Positions 43,223 through 53,145 are shown, numbered from the stretch's first letter. The stretch: 64,000 nucleotides of DNA from Imhoffiella fuscus (GCF_042682685.1 NZ_JBHUHX010000027.1:1-64000); one strand, 5' to 3'. The notes: a model not told the origin generated them from the letters alone. Made by a program: numbers and translations.

Positions 43223-46200
43223 TCAGAGCGGCCAGACCAGATGCAGATCGTTGGGCGGGAGCGGCCGACAGAAGAGGAAGCCCTGTCCCTCGTCACAGCC
43301 TTCGAGACGCAGGATGTCCGCCTGCTCGGCGGTCTCGACGCCTTCGGCGAAGATCTCCAGGCCCAGGCCGCGCGCCAGCCCGGAGATGGCGCGAACCAAG
43401 GCGCGCCCCCCCGAATCGGCCGCCAGGGTCTCCACGATGGAACGATCGATCTTGAGCCTCTTGAGCGGCAGGCGCTGCAGACGCGTCAGCGCCGGACTTG
43501 CGATACCGAAGTCGTCGATCGCCAGCGTAACGCCCATCGCGCTCAGGACGGAGAGATTGCCGAGCGACGCATCCGAGCAGCGCGCGAGTTTGGACTCCGC
43601 CACCTCCAGCTCCAGACGCTCGGGCGCGATGCCGTAATGTTCCAGGGTCTCCCGGATCCGGGGAACGAGATTTTCGTTCGACAGCTCGCGCACGCTGAGA
43701 TTCATGGCCAGTCGCGGCACCTTCACACCGAGCTGGTCCCAGCTCGCGAGCTGCCGGCAGCCCTGTTCCAGGATCCAATAACCGAGCGCGTCGATCAGAC
43801 CCAGCTCCTCGGTCATCGGCAGAAAGCGCTCGGGCGGCAGCAGACCCAGTACGGGATGGCGCCAGCGGCAGAGTATTTCGACGCCCCGCAGGCATCGGCC
43901 ATCCAACGTCAGCTGCGGCTGATAATGGAGAACGAACTCCTCGCGCTTCAGCGCGCCGCGCAGCTCATGCTCCAGTTTCAAACGCTGAGCGACCCCCTCG
44001 GACATAAGCGGCTCGAAGAAGCTGAAGGCGTTGCGCCCAGCGTTCTTGGCCTGGTACATGGCGATGTCCGCGTGACGCACCAGGCTCTCGATGTCGCAGC
44101 CGTCCTGCGGATAGAGACTGATCCCGATGCTGGCGGTAATGAAGAGCTCATGATTCTCGACCAATAGCGGCTGGGTGAAGATCTCCATCAGGCGGTCGGC
44201 AAATCGTGCAGCGAATCGGGGTTCGGGAATGTCCTCGAGGACAATGACGAACTCGTCCCCGCCCAGACGCGCAATGGTGTCCACCGAGCGCACCTGATGC
44301 CCCAGAATGGCGGCGACCCGCTTCAACAGGGCATCGCCGAATAGATGCCCGAGCGTGTCGTTGATGTCCTTGAAACGATCCAGATCGATAAAGAGCAGCG
44401 CAAACTGACGCCGATAGCGTTCGGCGCGTTGAATGCACTCCAGCAGACGTTTCTGGAACAGGGCGCGATTCGGCAGTTCGGTCAGCGGATCGTGGTTGGC
44501 GAGGAATTCGAGCCTCGCCTCCGCGCGCTTGATATGGCTGATATCGCTGAAGACGCCGACATAGTGGGTCAGCTCGCCCGCATCGTCCAGGACCGAGCTG
44601 AGGGTCAGAAGAACCGGAAAGATTTCGCCGTTCTTGTTGCGATCCCAAAGCTCGCCGCGCCAATGACCTCGCTCCGCAAGCTCACGCCACATTCGGTCGT
44701 AGAAGTCGCTATCCTGGCGTCCCGAGCGCAGCAGCTTCGGTGTGCCACCGAGCGCCTCGGACTCGCTGTATCCGGTGATCTCGGTGAAGGCGCGGTTCAC
44801 CGCCAGGATACGGGCCTCCGGATCGGTGATGATGACGCCCTCGGCAGTGCTCTCGAAGACGCGGGCGGCCTGACGCAGCGCCTTCTCCGCCTCGACCCGG
44901 GCGCTGATATCCTGGATGGCGCCCAGCAGCCGGACCACGGAACCGGCATACTGCAAGGGCTGACAGGTGATCTGCAACCAGCGCGGCGGATCGCTGCTGG
45001 CAGCGAGGCGCACGCTCAGATCGAAGGCGACTCCCTCGTTCGAGGCACGGTCGAGCGCGGCGCGCAGCCTGGCCGCATCCTGGGGTTGGAACAGATCGAG
45101 ACAGCGGTCGACCGTGAGCGCGCTCCCCTCCGGCAGCGCAAAGAGCTCATAGGTCCCGCGCGTCCAACGCATCTCTTGGCTCGTCGGGTCCAGCTCCCAA
45201 CCACCAACCTTGGCCATGCGACCGGTCGCGTTGAGGAACGCCTCGCTGCGCTTGAGCGCCTCCTCGGTCCGCTTGCGCTCCGTGATGTCGCGGTTAACCC
45301 CACGCCTGCCGAGAAACTCCCCTGTGCCGTTGAAGACCGGATTGCAGATCTGTTCGATCCAGCGCTCGTTGCCGTCACGCGCGATCAGACGGAACTCGAA
45401 TCCGTCCTGGGCCGCACCATGGTCCAGCTCCAGATACGCGTGCTTGGCCTCCCAGAGCGTGCGATCGTCTGGATGAATCAGTCGGGACAGCAGCGAGGGA
45501 TCGGACTCGAACGCGGCGGCCGCGTATCCGGTGATACGCTCGCAGGCCGGCGAGACGTAGAGGTAGCATCCGTTCGGCCCAAGCCAGTATTCCCACTCGG
45601 AGCTGAACTCGGCGAGTATGCGGTAGCGCTCGCGGGTCTCGCGCAATCGGCGTTCGTCGTACCGACGACCGAGAAATCCTTCGATATGGGCCGCCACCGC
45701 GTCCAGCAGACGAAGCTCCTCGTCAAGAAAGGGCACGTCCTCATCGACGAGCGGCGGCCGCTCGCGATAGACGAGCCGGATATCACCTCGGGTGCCATCC
45801 GGCAGCACCAAATCGACTCGCCGCTGCCAGTCGGTTTCGACGAACCTGATCGTTTGGACGTCGCCATCCGGCAAGCGAATCCGAGCCTCGGCGATGTCGG
45901 GGAAACGGCACGCCCAAGGCAGGCGCTCCACGACCCGCCGCAGAACCTCCTCGGCCGGCGCCTCCAGGCGCGAGGTCTCGGCCAATATGTCATGCAGCGC
46001 CGACAACTCCTTCAGACGCTCGCGCAGCTTGGATTCGCTGCGACGCAGACGCGCGGTCGAGTCGTCGAGGGCGCGACGCTGAGCGACCGAGTCGGTACGG
46101 TCGATCACGGCACAGACATAATGTTCGATCTCGCCGAGCGAGGTTACCAGCGGGGCGATGTGAAGATCCCCGATGAAACCACCCGTCCGACCGTTGCGGA

Positions 46201-46702
46201 AACGGACCTCCGGTAGCTCCACCCCATGGTCGGCGTGCAGATTGGACCAGGCATCGATCACGGAGGCACGATCGGACTCTTCGAGCAAGCGGGCGAAGAA
46301 ATGCTGCCGCAGATGGGTGCCGGCCAGCCCAAAGAGCGACTGGGCGGCCGGATTGGCCTCCAGCACCAGCCCCTTGCGATCGATCACCAGCTCGGCCACC
46401 GGCAGCGAGTTGAAGAAGGAGGCGAAGCGCGCGAGCGCCTCTTGGATCTGATGCTGACCGCGCTGCAGCTCCTCGTTCTGGATCTCCAGCTCGGCCTGAT
46501 AGATGCGCTGGTTCTCGATCAGCGATGCCAGATCCTGATCGGCCTGTTCCAGCGGGACGTCGGCCAACTTGAAGCCGCCCTCGCGCAAGCGTTCCGCCGC
46601 ACGCCGACGAATCTGCTCGGCGGACACCTCGGTCAGGTCGTCGGTATCGGGAGCCGTGCTCGAACGCAGGTCGTGCAGAGCCGAAACGCCATCATTTCGC
46701 AT
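43223..46702 (-). CDS. multi-PAS GGDEF-EAL sensor (c-di-GMP)
   Basis: About 1159 residues, no clear membrane helices. A coiled-coil N-terminus is followed by several PAS modules (about 85-200, 360-480, 490-600, 610-730) and a GAF-like stretch (about 230-350). The GGDEF domain has the intact motif in IARLGGDEFVIVLED (near 815), expected to make c-di-GMP. The EAL domain (about 915-1155) has EILCRWRHP as the EAL motif, MNLSVRELS, DDFGIASPAL and EGVETAEQ. The phosphodiesterase loop-6 motif DFGTGYSS is degraded to DFGIASPA, so activity is uncertain. ATG 46702 overlaps the CheB-CheR gene by 11 bp; ATG 46729 is an alternative. Likely translates coupled with it. Confidence 0.88.
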   Translation of the reverse strand: MRNDGVSALHDLRSSTAPDTDDLTEVSAEQIRRRAAERLREGGFKLADVPLEQADQDLASLIENQRIYQAELEIQNEELQRGQHQIQEALARFASFFNSLPVAELVIDRKGLVLEANPAAQSLFGLAGTHLRQHFFARLLEESDRASVIDAWSNLHADHGVELPEVRFRNGRTGGFIGDLHIAPLVTSLGEIEHYVCAVIDRTDSVAQRRALDDSTARLRRSESKLRERLKELSALHDILAETSRLEAPAEEVLRRVVERLPWACRFPDIAEARIRLPDGDVQTIRFVETDWQRRVDLVLPDGTRGDIRLVYRERPPLVDEDVPFLDEELRLLDAVAAHIEGFLGRRYDERRLRETRERYRILAEFSSEWEYWLGPNGCYLYVSPACERITGYAAAAFESDPSLLSRLIHPDDRTLWEAKHAYLELDHGAAQDGFEFRLIARDGNERWIEQICNPVFNGTGEFLGRRGVNRDITERKRTEEALKRSEAFLNATGRMAKVGGWELDPTSQEMRWTRGTYELFALPEGSALTVDRCLDLFQPQDAARLRAALDRASNEGVAFDLSVRLAASSDPPRWLQITCQPLQYAGSVVRLLGAIQDISARVEAEKALRQAARVFESTAEGVIITDPEARILAVNRAFTEITGYSESEALGGTPKLLRSGRQDSDFYDRMWRELAERGHWRGELWDRNKNGEIFPVLLTLSSVLDDAGELTHYVGVFSDISHIKRAEARLEFLANHDPLTELPNRALFQKRLLECIQRAERYRRQFALLFIDLDRFKDINDTLGHLFGDALLKRVAAILGHQVRSVDTIARLGGDEFVIVLEDIPEPRFAARFADRLMEIFTQPLLVENHELFITASIGISLYPQDGCDIESLVRHADIAMYQAKNAGRNAFSFFEPLMSEGVAQRLKLEHELRGALKREEFVLHYQPQLTLDGRCLRGVEILCRWRHPVLGLLPPERFLPMTEELGLIDALGYWILEQGCRQLASWDQLGVKVPRLAMNLSVRELSNENLVPRIRETLEHYGIAPERLELEVAESKLARCSDASLGNLSVLSAMGVTLAIDDFGIASPALTRLQRLPLKRLKIDRSIVETLAADSGGRALVRAISGLARGLGLEIFAEGVETAEQADILRLEGCDEGQGFLFCRPLPPNDLHLVWPL

Positions 46703-49697
46703 GCGGCTCACCTGCCCACTTGGTGACATCGATGTGGCTCACCACCACCCCACCGGCCGAATGCGCGATCGGTGCCGCATGCATGAGGAACCAGCGTGAT
46801 TTTTCAGGCGAGTCGCAGGGATATTCCATCAAGAACGACGAGGTCTCGCCGCTCAGCACCCTTTTGAGGCCCTCGCGCGCCTCGCCCGCCTTGGAATCCT
46901 CGGACGCCAGATTGAGATCGCAGGCGTCGAGATAATTGACCCCCACCCCCGAGCGCAGCAGCTCGGGATCGCCGTTCTCGGCGGCGAACCGGCGCCAGGC
47001 GCTGTTCACCAGCGTGATCACGCCCTCGCGGTCGAGCACCGCCACATGCTCCGGCAGCGAGTCCAGCACCGCCTGTAGACGCTCCACATCGCGCAGGCTG
47101 TTGATGTCGACGAAGGTCGCGACCGCGCCGCGCGATTCGCCGGAGCGCATGAAATAGGGCAGGACCCGCGCCAGATAATGCCGGCCGTTCGCGGCCTCGA
47201 TCTCGTGCTGCAGCATCTCGCCGGAGTCGATGGTGCGGCGCAACTCCGAAATGAAATTGGGAGACTGCAGCAGATTGCTGAAGTCGTCGATCGGGCGCCC
47301 CAGATCCGAGTCGCGGATCTTGAAAAGCGCCGTGGCCTCGGGGGTAAAACGCGTCAGACGCAGCTTCGAATCCACGAATAGGGTCGCGATCGAGGCGGCC
47401 TTGGCCATGCCGTCGAGGTCGGCGTTGAGCCGGTTGAGGATCTCGATCTTCTCCTGATTCTCGGCATTGACCGTGTAGAGTTCCTCGTTGACGGACTGCA
47501 GCTCCTCGTTCGAGCTCTGCAGTTCCTCGTTCGAGGCCATGAGCTCCTCGTTGGTCGCCTGCAATTCCTCGTTGGCCGTCTCCAGCTCCTCGATCGTGGC
47601 CTGAAGGCTCTCGCGGGTCGCCGCCAGCTCGCGCTCCAGATTCTCGATGCGCTGGGCGGTCTCGCGATCGAGACTGATGACCTCGATGTCGGCCGGAGAC
47701 GTCTTGGTCTCAACCGCAAGGGGATCGCCCTGGACGCGAGCCCCACCCTCTCCTTTGACATCCAGCTCGACCACCCCCTCCGGCTCGAACGAGAGCAGCA
47801 GATGGAGTTCGCCATGTGACGGCTCGACCGGCCGTGCCACCAGACGCAAGCGCTCGACGCCATGCTCGGAAAGGGCGACCCCGAGCAGATCCGAACGTAG
47901 CGGCGCCCGATCTCGGGCCGCCTTGTAGAGCAGTGCCTTGGCGATCGACACCAGGGTATTGGGTAGGAGCTTGCCGAGATCCAGGCTGACGCTGCCCTCC
48001 CCGATCCTCAGGTAATGCCCGACGTCGCCGAAGACGTGCAGCAGATCGTGCCCCTGATTGAGCAACAGGCTCGTGGGCGCATAGGTGTGCAGCAACAGTG
48101 ACTGGGCCGCCTCGATCACGGCGGCATCGCTGACCGGGGAGTGGGAATGAACCGGCGCGCGCGGCTTGGAACCGGCCCTGGCGTGACGCGACAGCGGCGA
48201 ATTGGCGAGGTCCAGCGGAAGCGAGACATGCCGCAGGATGCGATAGATCTTGTGCTTCGAGCTGACGGCCGTGAAGTCCGTCTGCAGATTGGCGATCGTC
48301 TCGCTCGGTCCGAGCAGGAGAAAACCGCCGGGCGCCATGGCATATTGGAGCCTTCGCAAGGCGCGCTCCTGTGCCTCCGAGCGAAAATAGATCAGCAGAT
48401 TGCGACAGGACACCAGATCCATCCGGGTGAACGGCGGATCTTCGAGCAGATTGTGCCGGGCAAAGATGATGCTCTGGCGAATCTCTGGACGCACCATGAA
48501 GTGATTGCCGCGGCGCGTGAAGAACTTCTCCAAACGTTCGGGCGAGAGCTCGGTCGTGATCGCCTCGGAGAAGACGCCGGCTCCTGCGGTTTCGACGTTC
48601 TGAGGCTCGACGTCTGTGGCGAACAGCTTGAAGTTGGGCCAGCGCCTGTCGCGCTCGAAGGCCTCGGCGAAGAGGATCGCCAACGTATAGGCCTCCTCGC
48701 CAGTCGCAATGCCCGGGGCCCAGACCCGGATCGGCTGATTGTCGCCACGCTCGGCGACGATGGTCTTGATGGCCGTCTCGGCGAGGGTATCGAACGTCTC
48801 GGGGTCGCGGAAGAAGCTGGTAACGGGGATCAGCAGCTCGCGACGCAAGGTGGCCAATTCGGCTCGATCGGACTCCAGCAATCGCGCGTAGCTGAGCAGA
48901 TCCGGGGTCTGTCGCACCTGCATGCGCCGCTCCATGCGCCGCATGACCGTCGCCGGCTTGTAATCACGAAAGTTGATGCCGCCCGAGTGCTGAAGGAGGT
49001 GCATCACCTCCTCGTTGGCATTGTCCTTGTCGATCTCGTGATAGAGCACCGGGGTACGGATCTTGGCCTGGGGCAGCTGATGGATGTGCGCCACCAGACG
49101 CGGTCCCAGCTCCTCCGGGGCCATGATGGCATCCACCAGCCCCGTCGCGATCACGCTTCTGGGCATGCCGTCGAACTTGGCCGATTCGGGGTCCTGGGCG
49201 AGCAGAAAGCCGCCGGAGTCGTTGATGGCCACGGCCCCGCGCGTGCCGTCCGATCCGGTACCGGACAGGATCACACCGATCGCGCGGTTGCCGAACTCCT
49301 TGGCAAGCGAGCAGAAGAAGAGATCGATCGGAAGCGTCAGTCCGCGCGGATTCTTGGGGCTCAACCGCAAGGCATCGCGCAAGACGGTCATGAGACTAGC
49401 CGGCGGGATCAGATGAACCCGGTCGGCCTCGATCCGCATATCGTGCGCGACCGTGACCACCGGCATCGAGGTATGGCGCGCGAGCAGACTGGCCATCATG
49501 CTCTTATGATCCGGCGACAGATGCTGAATCACCACGAAGGCGGCCCCGGTCTTTTCAGGCATCCCCTGAAAAAAACGCTCCAGCGCATCCAGCCCGCCGG
49601 CCGATGCGCCGATGGCCACGACATAGCCCTTGAACGGGTTGGACGCCTTCCCAGGAGGCGGCGCCTCAAGGTGATCGGTCTCTGTCGCCTCTGACAT
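46692..49697 (-). CDS. CheB-CheR fusion with PAS domains
   Basis: A 1001-residue cytoplasmic chemotaxis-type sensor. CheB methylesterase (about 25-215) has its triad: Ser in GASAGGLDAL, His in IQHLSPDHKS, Asp in GTGSDGTRG. CheR methyltransferase (about 230-490) has the SAM region RVWAPGIATGEEAYTLAI and ARHNLLEDPPFTRMDLVSCR. A long Glu/Asn-rich coiled coil (about 680-765) precedes two PAS domains (about 770-870 and 880-990). Such fusions couple adaptational methylation to signalling. Precedes, and overlaps by 11 bp, the GGDEF-EAL gene. Whether it methylates receptors here is unknown. Confidence 0.92.
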   Translation of the reverse strand: MSEATETDHLEAPPPGKASNPFKGYVVAIGASAGGLDALERFFQGMPEKTGAAFVVIQHLSPDHKSMMASLLARHTSMPVVTVAHDMRIEADRVHLIPPASLMTVLRDALRLSPKNPRGLTLPIDLFFCSLAKEFGNRAIGVILSGTGSDGTRGAVAINDSGGFLLAQDPESAKFDGMPRSVIATGLVDAIMAPEELGPRLVAHIHQLPQAKIRTPVLYHEIDKDNANEEVMHLLQHSGGINFRDYKPATVMRRMERRMQVRQTPDLLSYARLLESDRAELATLRRELLIPVTSFFRDPETFDTLAETAIKTIVAERGDNQPIRVWAPGIATGEEAYTLAILFAEAFERDRRWPNFKLFATDVEPQNVETAGAGVFSEAITTELSPERLEKFFTRRGNHFMVRPEIRQSIIFARHNLLEDPPFTRMDLVSCRNLLIYFRSEAQERALRRLQYAMAPGGFLLLGPSETIANLQTDFTAVSSKHKIYRILRHVSLPLDLANSPLSRHARAGSKPRAPVHSHSPVSDAAVIEAAQSLLLHTYAPTSLLLNQGHDLLHVFGDVGHYLRIGEGSVSLDLGKLLPNTLVSIAKALLYKAARDRAPLRSDLLGVALSEHGVERLRLVARPVEPSHGELHLLLSFEPEGVVELDVKGEGGARVQGDPLAVETKTSPADIEVISLDRETAQRIENLERELAATRESLQATIEELETANEELQATNEELMASNEELQSSNEELQSVNEELYTVNAENQEKIEILNRLNADLDGMAKAASIATLFVDSKLRLTRFTPEATALFKIRDSDLGRPIDDFSNLLQSPNFISELRRTIDSGEMLQHEIEAANGRHYLARVLPYFMRSGESRGAVATFVDINSLRDVERLQAVLDSLPEHVAVLDREGVITLVNSAWRRFAAENGDPELLRSGVGVNYLDACDLNLASEDSKAGEAREGLKRVLSGETSSFLMEYPCDSPEKSRWFLMHAAPIAHSAGGVVVSHIDVTKWAGEPHAK

Positions 49698-49928
49698 AGG
49701 ATGAACTTCCGCAGTGACTGCTTGATCTAGGGCCTAATAAGACGCGCGGTGCCACGCACCGCGACGGCATAAAAGCATAACGGATCCAGAATCCCATGGC
49801 CGTATTTCGAACACGCATGGGGGTGAACATCAGATCCTCGGCCAAACGTGCCCACGACCGCAAGCCAGTCGCGTCGAAGATCGCAGGGATGAAAGAGCGG
49901 GATCGCGCGTCGAACCACGGAGGGAAGC

Positions 49929-49963
49929 GGCATCCCCGAACCCTGTGGAATCCGGGAGATGCC
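49929..49963 (-). terminator. possible terminator of the processive GT2 gene
   Basis: GGCATC-CCCG ... CGGG-A-GATGCC, a 10-bp stem with a bulged A and 14-base loop, lies 13 bp past the GT2 stop on the minus strand; no T-run. Weak but well placed. Confidence 0.35.
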
Positions 49964-49975
49964 GTTGCCTTGCCT

Positions 49976-51424
49976 TCAGTGGCGAGTTTCGACCGGTTTG
50001 GACAAGAGCACGCCGTCGAGCATCTGCATGGTCCCGACGCCGAGCAGGCCGCCAATGACCATCGCCAGATAGATGACGGCCAGGGGCTGTTCGAGGAGTG
50101 TGAATCCGAGCAAACCCAGCCCGGCCCCCAACTCGATGGCACCGTTACGCCAGCGCATCTTCACCAGACCGCCCTGCAGAGAACGCGCCTTGGGGGTGCG
50201 AACGAACTCGGTCTGATGTCCCATCAGCGCCTCGACACCGGCGCGCGCGTTCGAGAGCAGCAGGCCGCTCGTCAGGACCAGCGAGCCCAGCACCTCGGTC
50301 GCCGTCCGCCGCAGGGAGCTGCGCGGGCCGGCCAGGACCAGGAAACCGATCGGAGCGGCGAAGCCCAGGATCGAGGTCACGATGGCGACATGTCCGAGCG
50401 TCTCGCCACCGACTGCGGCGCCCGCCATGAAGGGCAGCCCCATGAAAAGACAGGCCGAACCGATCACGAAGGCGAGCGGCTGCCCCATCTGTAGACTCAC
50501 CATCAGACGCTGCCAGAGGGGGAGCGGACTGTCGCGCCAGATCCGGGGCGTCAGCTTGACCGAGCACTGCACGAAGCCCTTGGTCCAGCGGAATTGTTGA
50601 ACCCGCCAGGCACGCGTCGAGACCGGCAACACGCCGGGGACCGTTACATCCTTCATATAGCCGGAGCGCCAGCCGCGCAGACGCGCCCGCAAACTGAGAT
50701 CCAGATCCTCGGTCAGGGTGTCGCCCTCCCAACCGCCGGCATCCAGGATGGCGGCGCGGCGCCAGACGCCGCAGGTTCCATTGAACGGAACCGGCAGACC
50801 CAAGCGCCAGCGCGCCTCCTGTTCCACGCAGAAGTGCGAGTCGAGCAGACGCGCCTGAATGCGGGTGAGAAGACTCTCCTCCCGATTGATATGCGCCCAG
50901 CGGGTCTGGACATAGGCCAGGTCCGATCCGGCGACCAGGGCACCCACCGTCTTGCGCAGAAAATCGGTAGGCGGGATGAAATCGGCGTCGAAGATGGCGA
51001 CGAAGGGGGCATCCGAGCGCTCCAGTCCGGCGGCAAGCGCACCGGCCTTGAAGGCGGTCCGATCGACACGGTGAAGCAGTTCGATCTGCACGCCCTCTTT
51101 GTGCAGTTCGGCGACGGCGTGACGGCTCAAGGCAAGCGAACCGTCGATGCTGTCGTCCAGCACCTGGATCTCCAGCCGATCGCGCGGCCAGTCGATCGCC
51201 ACGACGGCGCCCAGAATCCGCTCGACCAGCTCTCCTTCGTTAAAGAGCGGGAGCTGGATCAAGACCTTGGGCAGATCCGATTCAGCTGGTGTCGCGATGG
51301 GAAGCGTGCGCGCTGGCGTCAGCAACCGAATCAGCGTCAGCAAGGCAAGGTTGAGTGAAAAGATCGCCAAGATGGCGAGACCGAGAGTGAGGAAAAGCTC
51401 GATCGAAGATTCCGCCGCAAGCAT
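49976..51424 (-). CDS. processive GT2 (cellulose-synthase-like) membrane glycosyltransferase
   Basis: About 482 residues (ATG at 51424). An N-terminal helix LFLTLGLAILAIFSLNLALL is followed by a cytosolic GT2 domain with all D,D,D,QxxRW residues: QVLDDSIDGS, IFDADFIPP, TEDLDLSLRARL and QQFRWTKG. At least four C-terminal helices follow. This matches beta-glycan synthases such as glucomannan or glucan synthases, not a bcsA with a PilZ domain (none seen). It is upstream of and on the same strand as the CheB-CheR and GGDEF-EAL genes, with 278 bp between. Product and regulation unknown. Confidence 0.88.
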   Translation of the reverse strand: MLAAESSIELFLTLGLAILAIFSLNLALLTLIRLLTPARTLPIATPAESDLPKVLIQLPLFNEGELVERILGAVVAIDWPRDRLEIQVLDDSIDGSLALSRHAVAELHKEGVQIELLHRVDRTAFKAGALAAGLERSDAPFVAIFDADFIPPTDFLRKTVGALVAGSDLAYVQTRWAHINREESLLTRIQARLLDSHFCVEQEARWRLGLPVPFNGTCGVWRRAAILDAGGWEGDTLTEDLDLSLRARLRGWRSGYMKDVTVPGVLPVSTRAWRVQQFRWTKGFVQCSVKLTPRIWRDSPLPLWQRLMVSLQMGQPLAFVIGSACLFMGLPFMAGAAVGGETLGHVAIVTSILGFAAPIGFLVLAGPRSSLRRTATEVLGSLVLTSGLLLSNARAGVEALMGHQTEFVRTPKARSLQGGLVKMRWRNGAIELGAGLGLLGFTLLEQPLAVIYLAMVIGGLLGVGTMQMLDGVLLSKPVETRH

Positions 51425-52057
51425 GAGTTGCGTGTCCGTATAGTTGAAGGATGGTTGAAGGGGGCATCTGGACCGCGAACAAGGCGTCGCACTGAACGGA
51501 GAGGTAGCTGGAAACGGGAGTTGGGGCCGGATTCCGAGTGACGGGTGCAATGCCGCGCGTTGTCACAGACATGACAGCATAGGGCTGTGCGATACACACA
51601 GCAAGTCCCCCTCGCTCGCGAGGGAATACGGCGGAACCCCGCACGCTCGCGACCCGGAAACGAGGCGCATACAGGAGGGTGGCCGCGAAGGGGCCGAGAT
51701 CGGCGAAACAGAAAGATGGCTCGACGTCGGCGTCAAGCGAAGAATAAAGCCGTCCATGGCGCGATGTAGCAACTGGTTCGTCCGTCGTCAGCGCGCAAGC
51801 ACCTCGGTTTCCACCATATCCATCGGGACATCGCTCACCCGTGTGACAGGAAGCGGTCGTCCCATTGGGTCCAGAATGATGGTCAAGCGCAATCGGAAGA
51901 CGAGGACTGAAGAAAGAGGCCGATCGACGAACGGCTACGGGGACGTCCCGCTTGCGTCGATCGGCGATACCGCGAGCCTACAGGGCACCGCCTTCGGCGG
52001 GCGGATCACCTTGCGGAGGTCGAGGCCTTCGAATCGAGATCCAGAAGCGAGCCGAGG
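51425..52057. other. gene-poor gap with a possible small minus-strand ORF
   Basis: About 630 bp without a convincing gene. On the minus strand 51788-51892 encodes a 34-residue frame (LRLTIILDPMGRPLPVTRV to VLAR) with protein-like composition but only a TTG start and no good ribosome site; open to 51945 it may be the remnant of a longer gene. Plus-strand frames here are Arg/Ser-rich and look random. A short hairpin CCGCC-TTC-GGCGG lies at 51988-52000, possibly the ferredoxin transcript end. Confidence 0.3.
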
Positions 52058-52312
52058 TCAGCCTTGCTCGCCGGTGATGCGCTCGAACTTGGCGCGCAAC
52101 GCCTCCTCGGTCTCATCGTGATCCGGATCCTTGATGATGCAGTCGACCGGGCAGACCTCGACGCACTGCGAGGTCTCGTAGTGACCGACACACTCGGTGC
52201 AGAGACTCGCTTCGATCACATAGGTCTCGTCGCCCTGGGAGATGGCGCCGTTGGGACACTCGGGCTCGCACACATCGCAATTGATGCATTCATCGGTAAT
52301 CATCAATGCCAT
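52058..52312 (-). CDS. fdx: 2[4Fe-4S] ferredoxin (Chromatium vinosum type)
   Basis: An 84-residue low-potential electron carrier. Cluster I is CINCDVCEPECP; cluster II CTECVGHYETSQCVEVCP with an eight-residue insertion between its second and third Cys, and a C-terminal extension: the hallmarks of the ferredoxin first described in Chromatium vinosum, and its sequence is almost the same as I remember it. ATG with AAGGAG nine bases upstream. Follows coaD, as in many gammaproteobacteria. Best taxonomic marker in the window. Confidence 0.96.
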   Translation of the reverse strand: MALMITDECINCDVCEPECPNGAISQGDETYVIEASLCTECVGHYETSQCVEVCPVDCIIKDPDHDETEEALRAKFERITGEQG

Positions 52313-52331
52313 GGAATTACTCCTTAATCTG

Positions 52332-52378
52332 CTCGTTCAGTGATGAGCTCGTGGGCTGACGAACTCGTTCAGTGATGA
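52332..52378. repeat. 15-bp direct repeat between coaD and fdx
   Basis: CTCGTTCAGTGATGA occurs at 52332-52346 and again at 52364-52378, a perfect copy with a 32-bp period (three helical turns). It lies just upstream of the ferredoxin ribosome site, in the 84-bp coaD-fdx gap. Could be a regulatory site or a simple duplication. Confidence 0.6.
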
Positions 52379-52396
52379 TGTTGTAGCGCGCGGATC

Positions 52397-52873
52397 TTAT
52401 CCAAACCGCTCCTTCAATGCAGCCTGCACTGTCGGCGTCACGAAGGCAGACACATCGCCCTTGAGGCGGGCGATCTCCCGAACCAGCGAGGACGAGATAT
52501 AGGTGTATTTCTCGGCCGGGGTCAGAAAAAGCGTTTCGACATCGGGCGCCATGTGGCGGTTCATCCCAGCCAACTGGAACTCGTACTCGAAATCCGACAC
52601 CGCCCGCAGACCGCGCATGATGACGCTCACGCCCAGCTTGCGGGTGAATTCGACCAGCAATCCTGCGAACGGAACGATCTCGACGTTCGGCCGATCCCCG
52701 AGACTGCTGCGCACCAGATCCACGCGCTCCTCGGTCGAAAACAGGGGCGCCTTGCCCGTGTCGGCCGCCACGGCGACGACGACCCGATCGAACAGACGCG
52801 CCGCCCGATGGACCAGATCGACATGACCGTTGGTGATGGGATCGAATGTTCCCGGATAGACCACGCTACGCAA
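52397..52873 (-). CDS. coaD: phosphopantetheine adenylyltransferase
   Basis: A 158-residue enzyme (E. coli CoaD is 159) that joins ATP and 4'-phosphopantetheine to dephospho-CoA. I chose the TTG at 52873, so the protein begins MRSVVYPGTFDPITNGH; AAGAGG lies eight bases upstream and the further frame has no family match. The nucleotidyltransferase motif GTFDPITNGH and the C-terminal YISSSLVREIA are conserved. Upstream of fdx. The 272-bp gap before rsmD is unannotated. Confidence 0.95.
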   Translation of the reverse strand: MRSVVYPGTFDPITNGHVDLVHRAARLFDRVVVAVAADTGKAPLFSTEERVDLVRSSLGDRPNVEIVPFAGLLVEFTRKLGVSVIMRGLRAVSDFEYEFQLAGMNRHMAPDVETLFLTPAEKYTYISSSLVREIARLKGDVSAFVTPTVQAALKERFG

Positions 52874-53145
52874 ACCTAGGATCCTCTTGCGATGAAAAAC
52901 CGGCCGCACCATGTCCCCGCAGGGGCTGGACACGATCTCGGCGAGCGTCTCGACGAGATCGGCCTTGCGACCCGATCAGGCATTCGAGCCGACTTGCGGT
53001 AGGCCCAAGCAACCGAGGCGTGACGCCAGCATACGTCATCAAGGACCCAGGACCCGACTATCGGCGCGCACCATAGCACAAACCCGAGTGAAACGCTGCG
53101 TCCGTCATACGACCTCGCACGACGACAGGGCATCGCCTTATCGCC

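Noticed and set aside
49976..51424. Calling the processive GT2 a cellulose synthase BcsA
   Set aside because: No PilZ domain, too short, and no bcsB or bcsC gene nearby.
52874..53145. Gene between coaD and rsmD
   Set aside because: Short frames in both strands have no start signals or protein-like composition; shadow sequence only.
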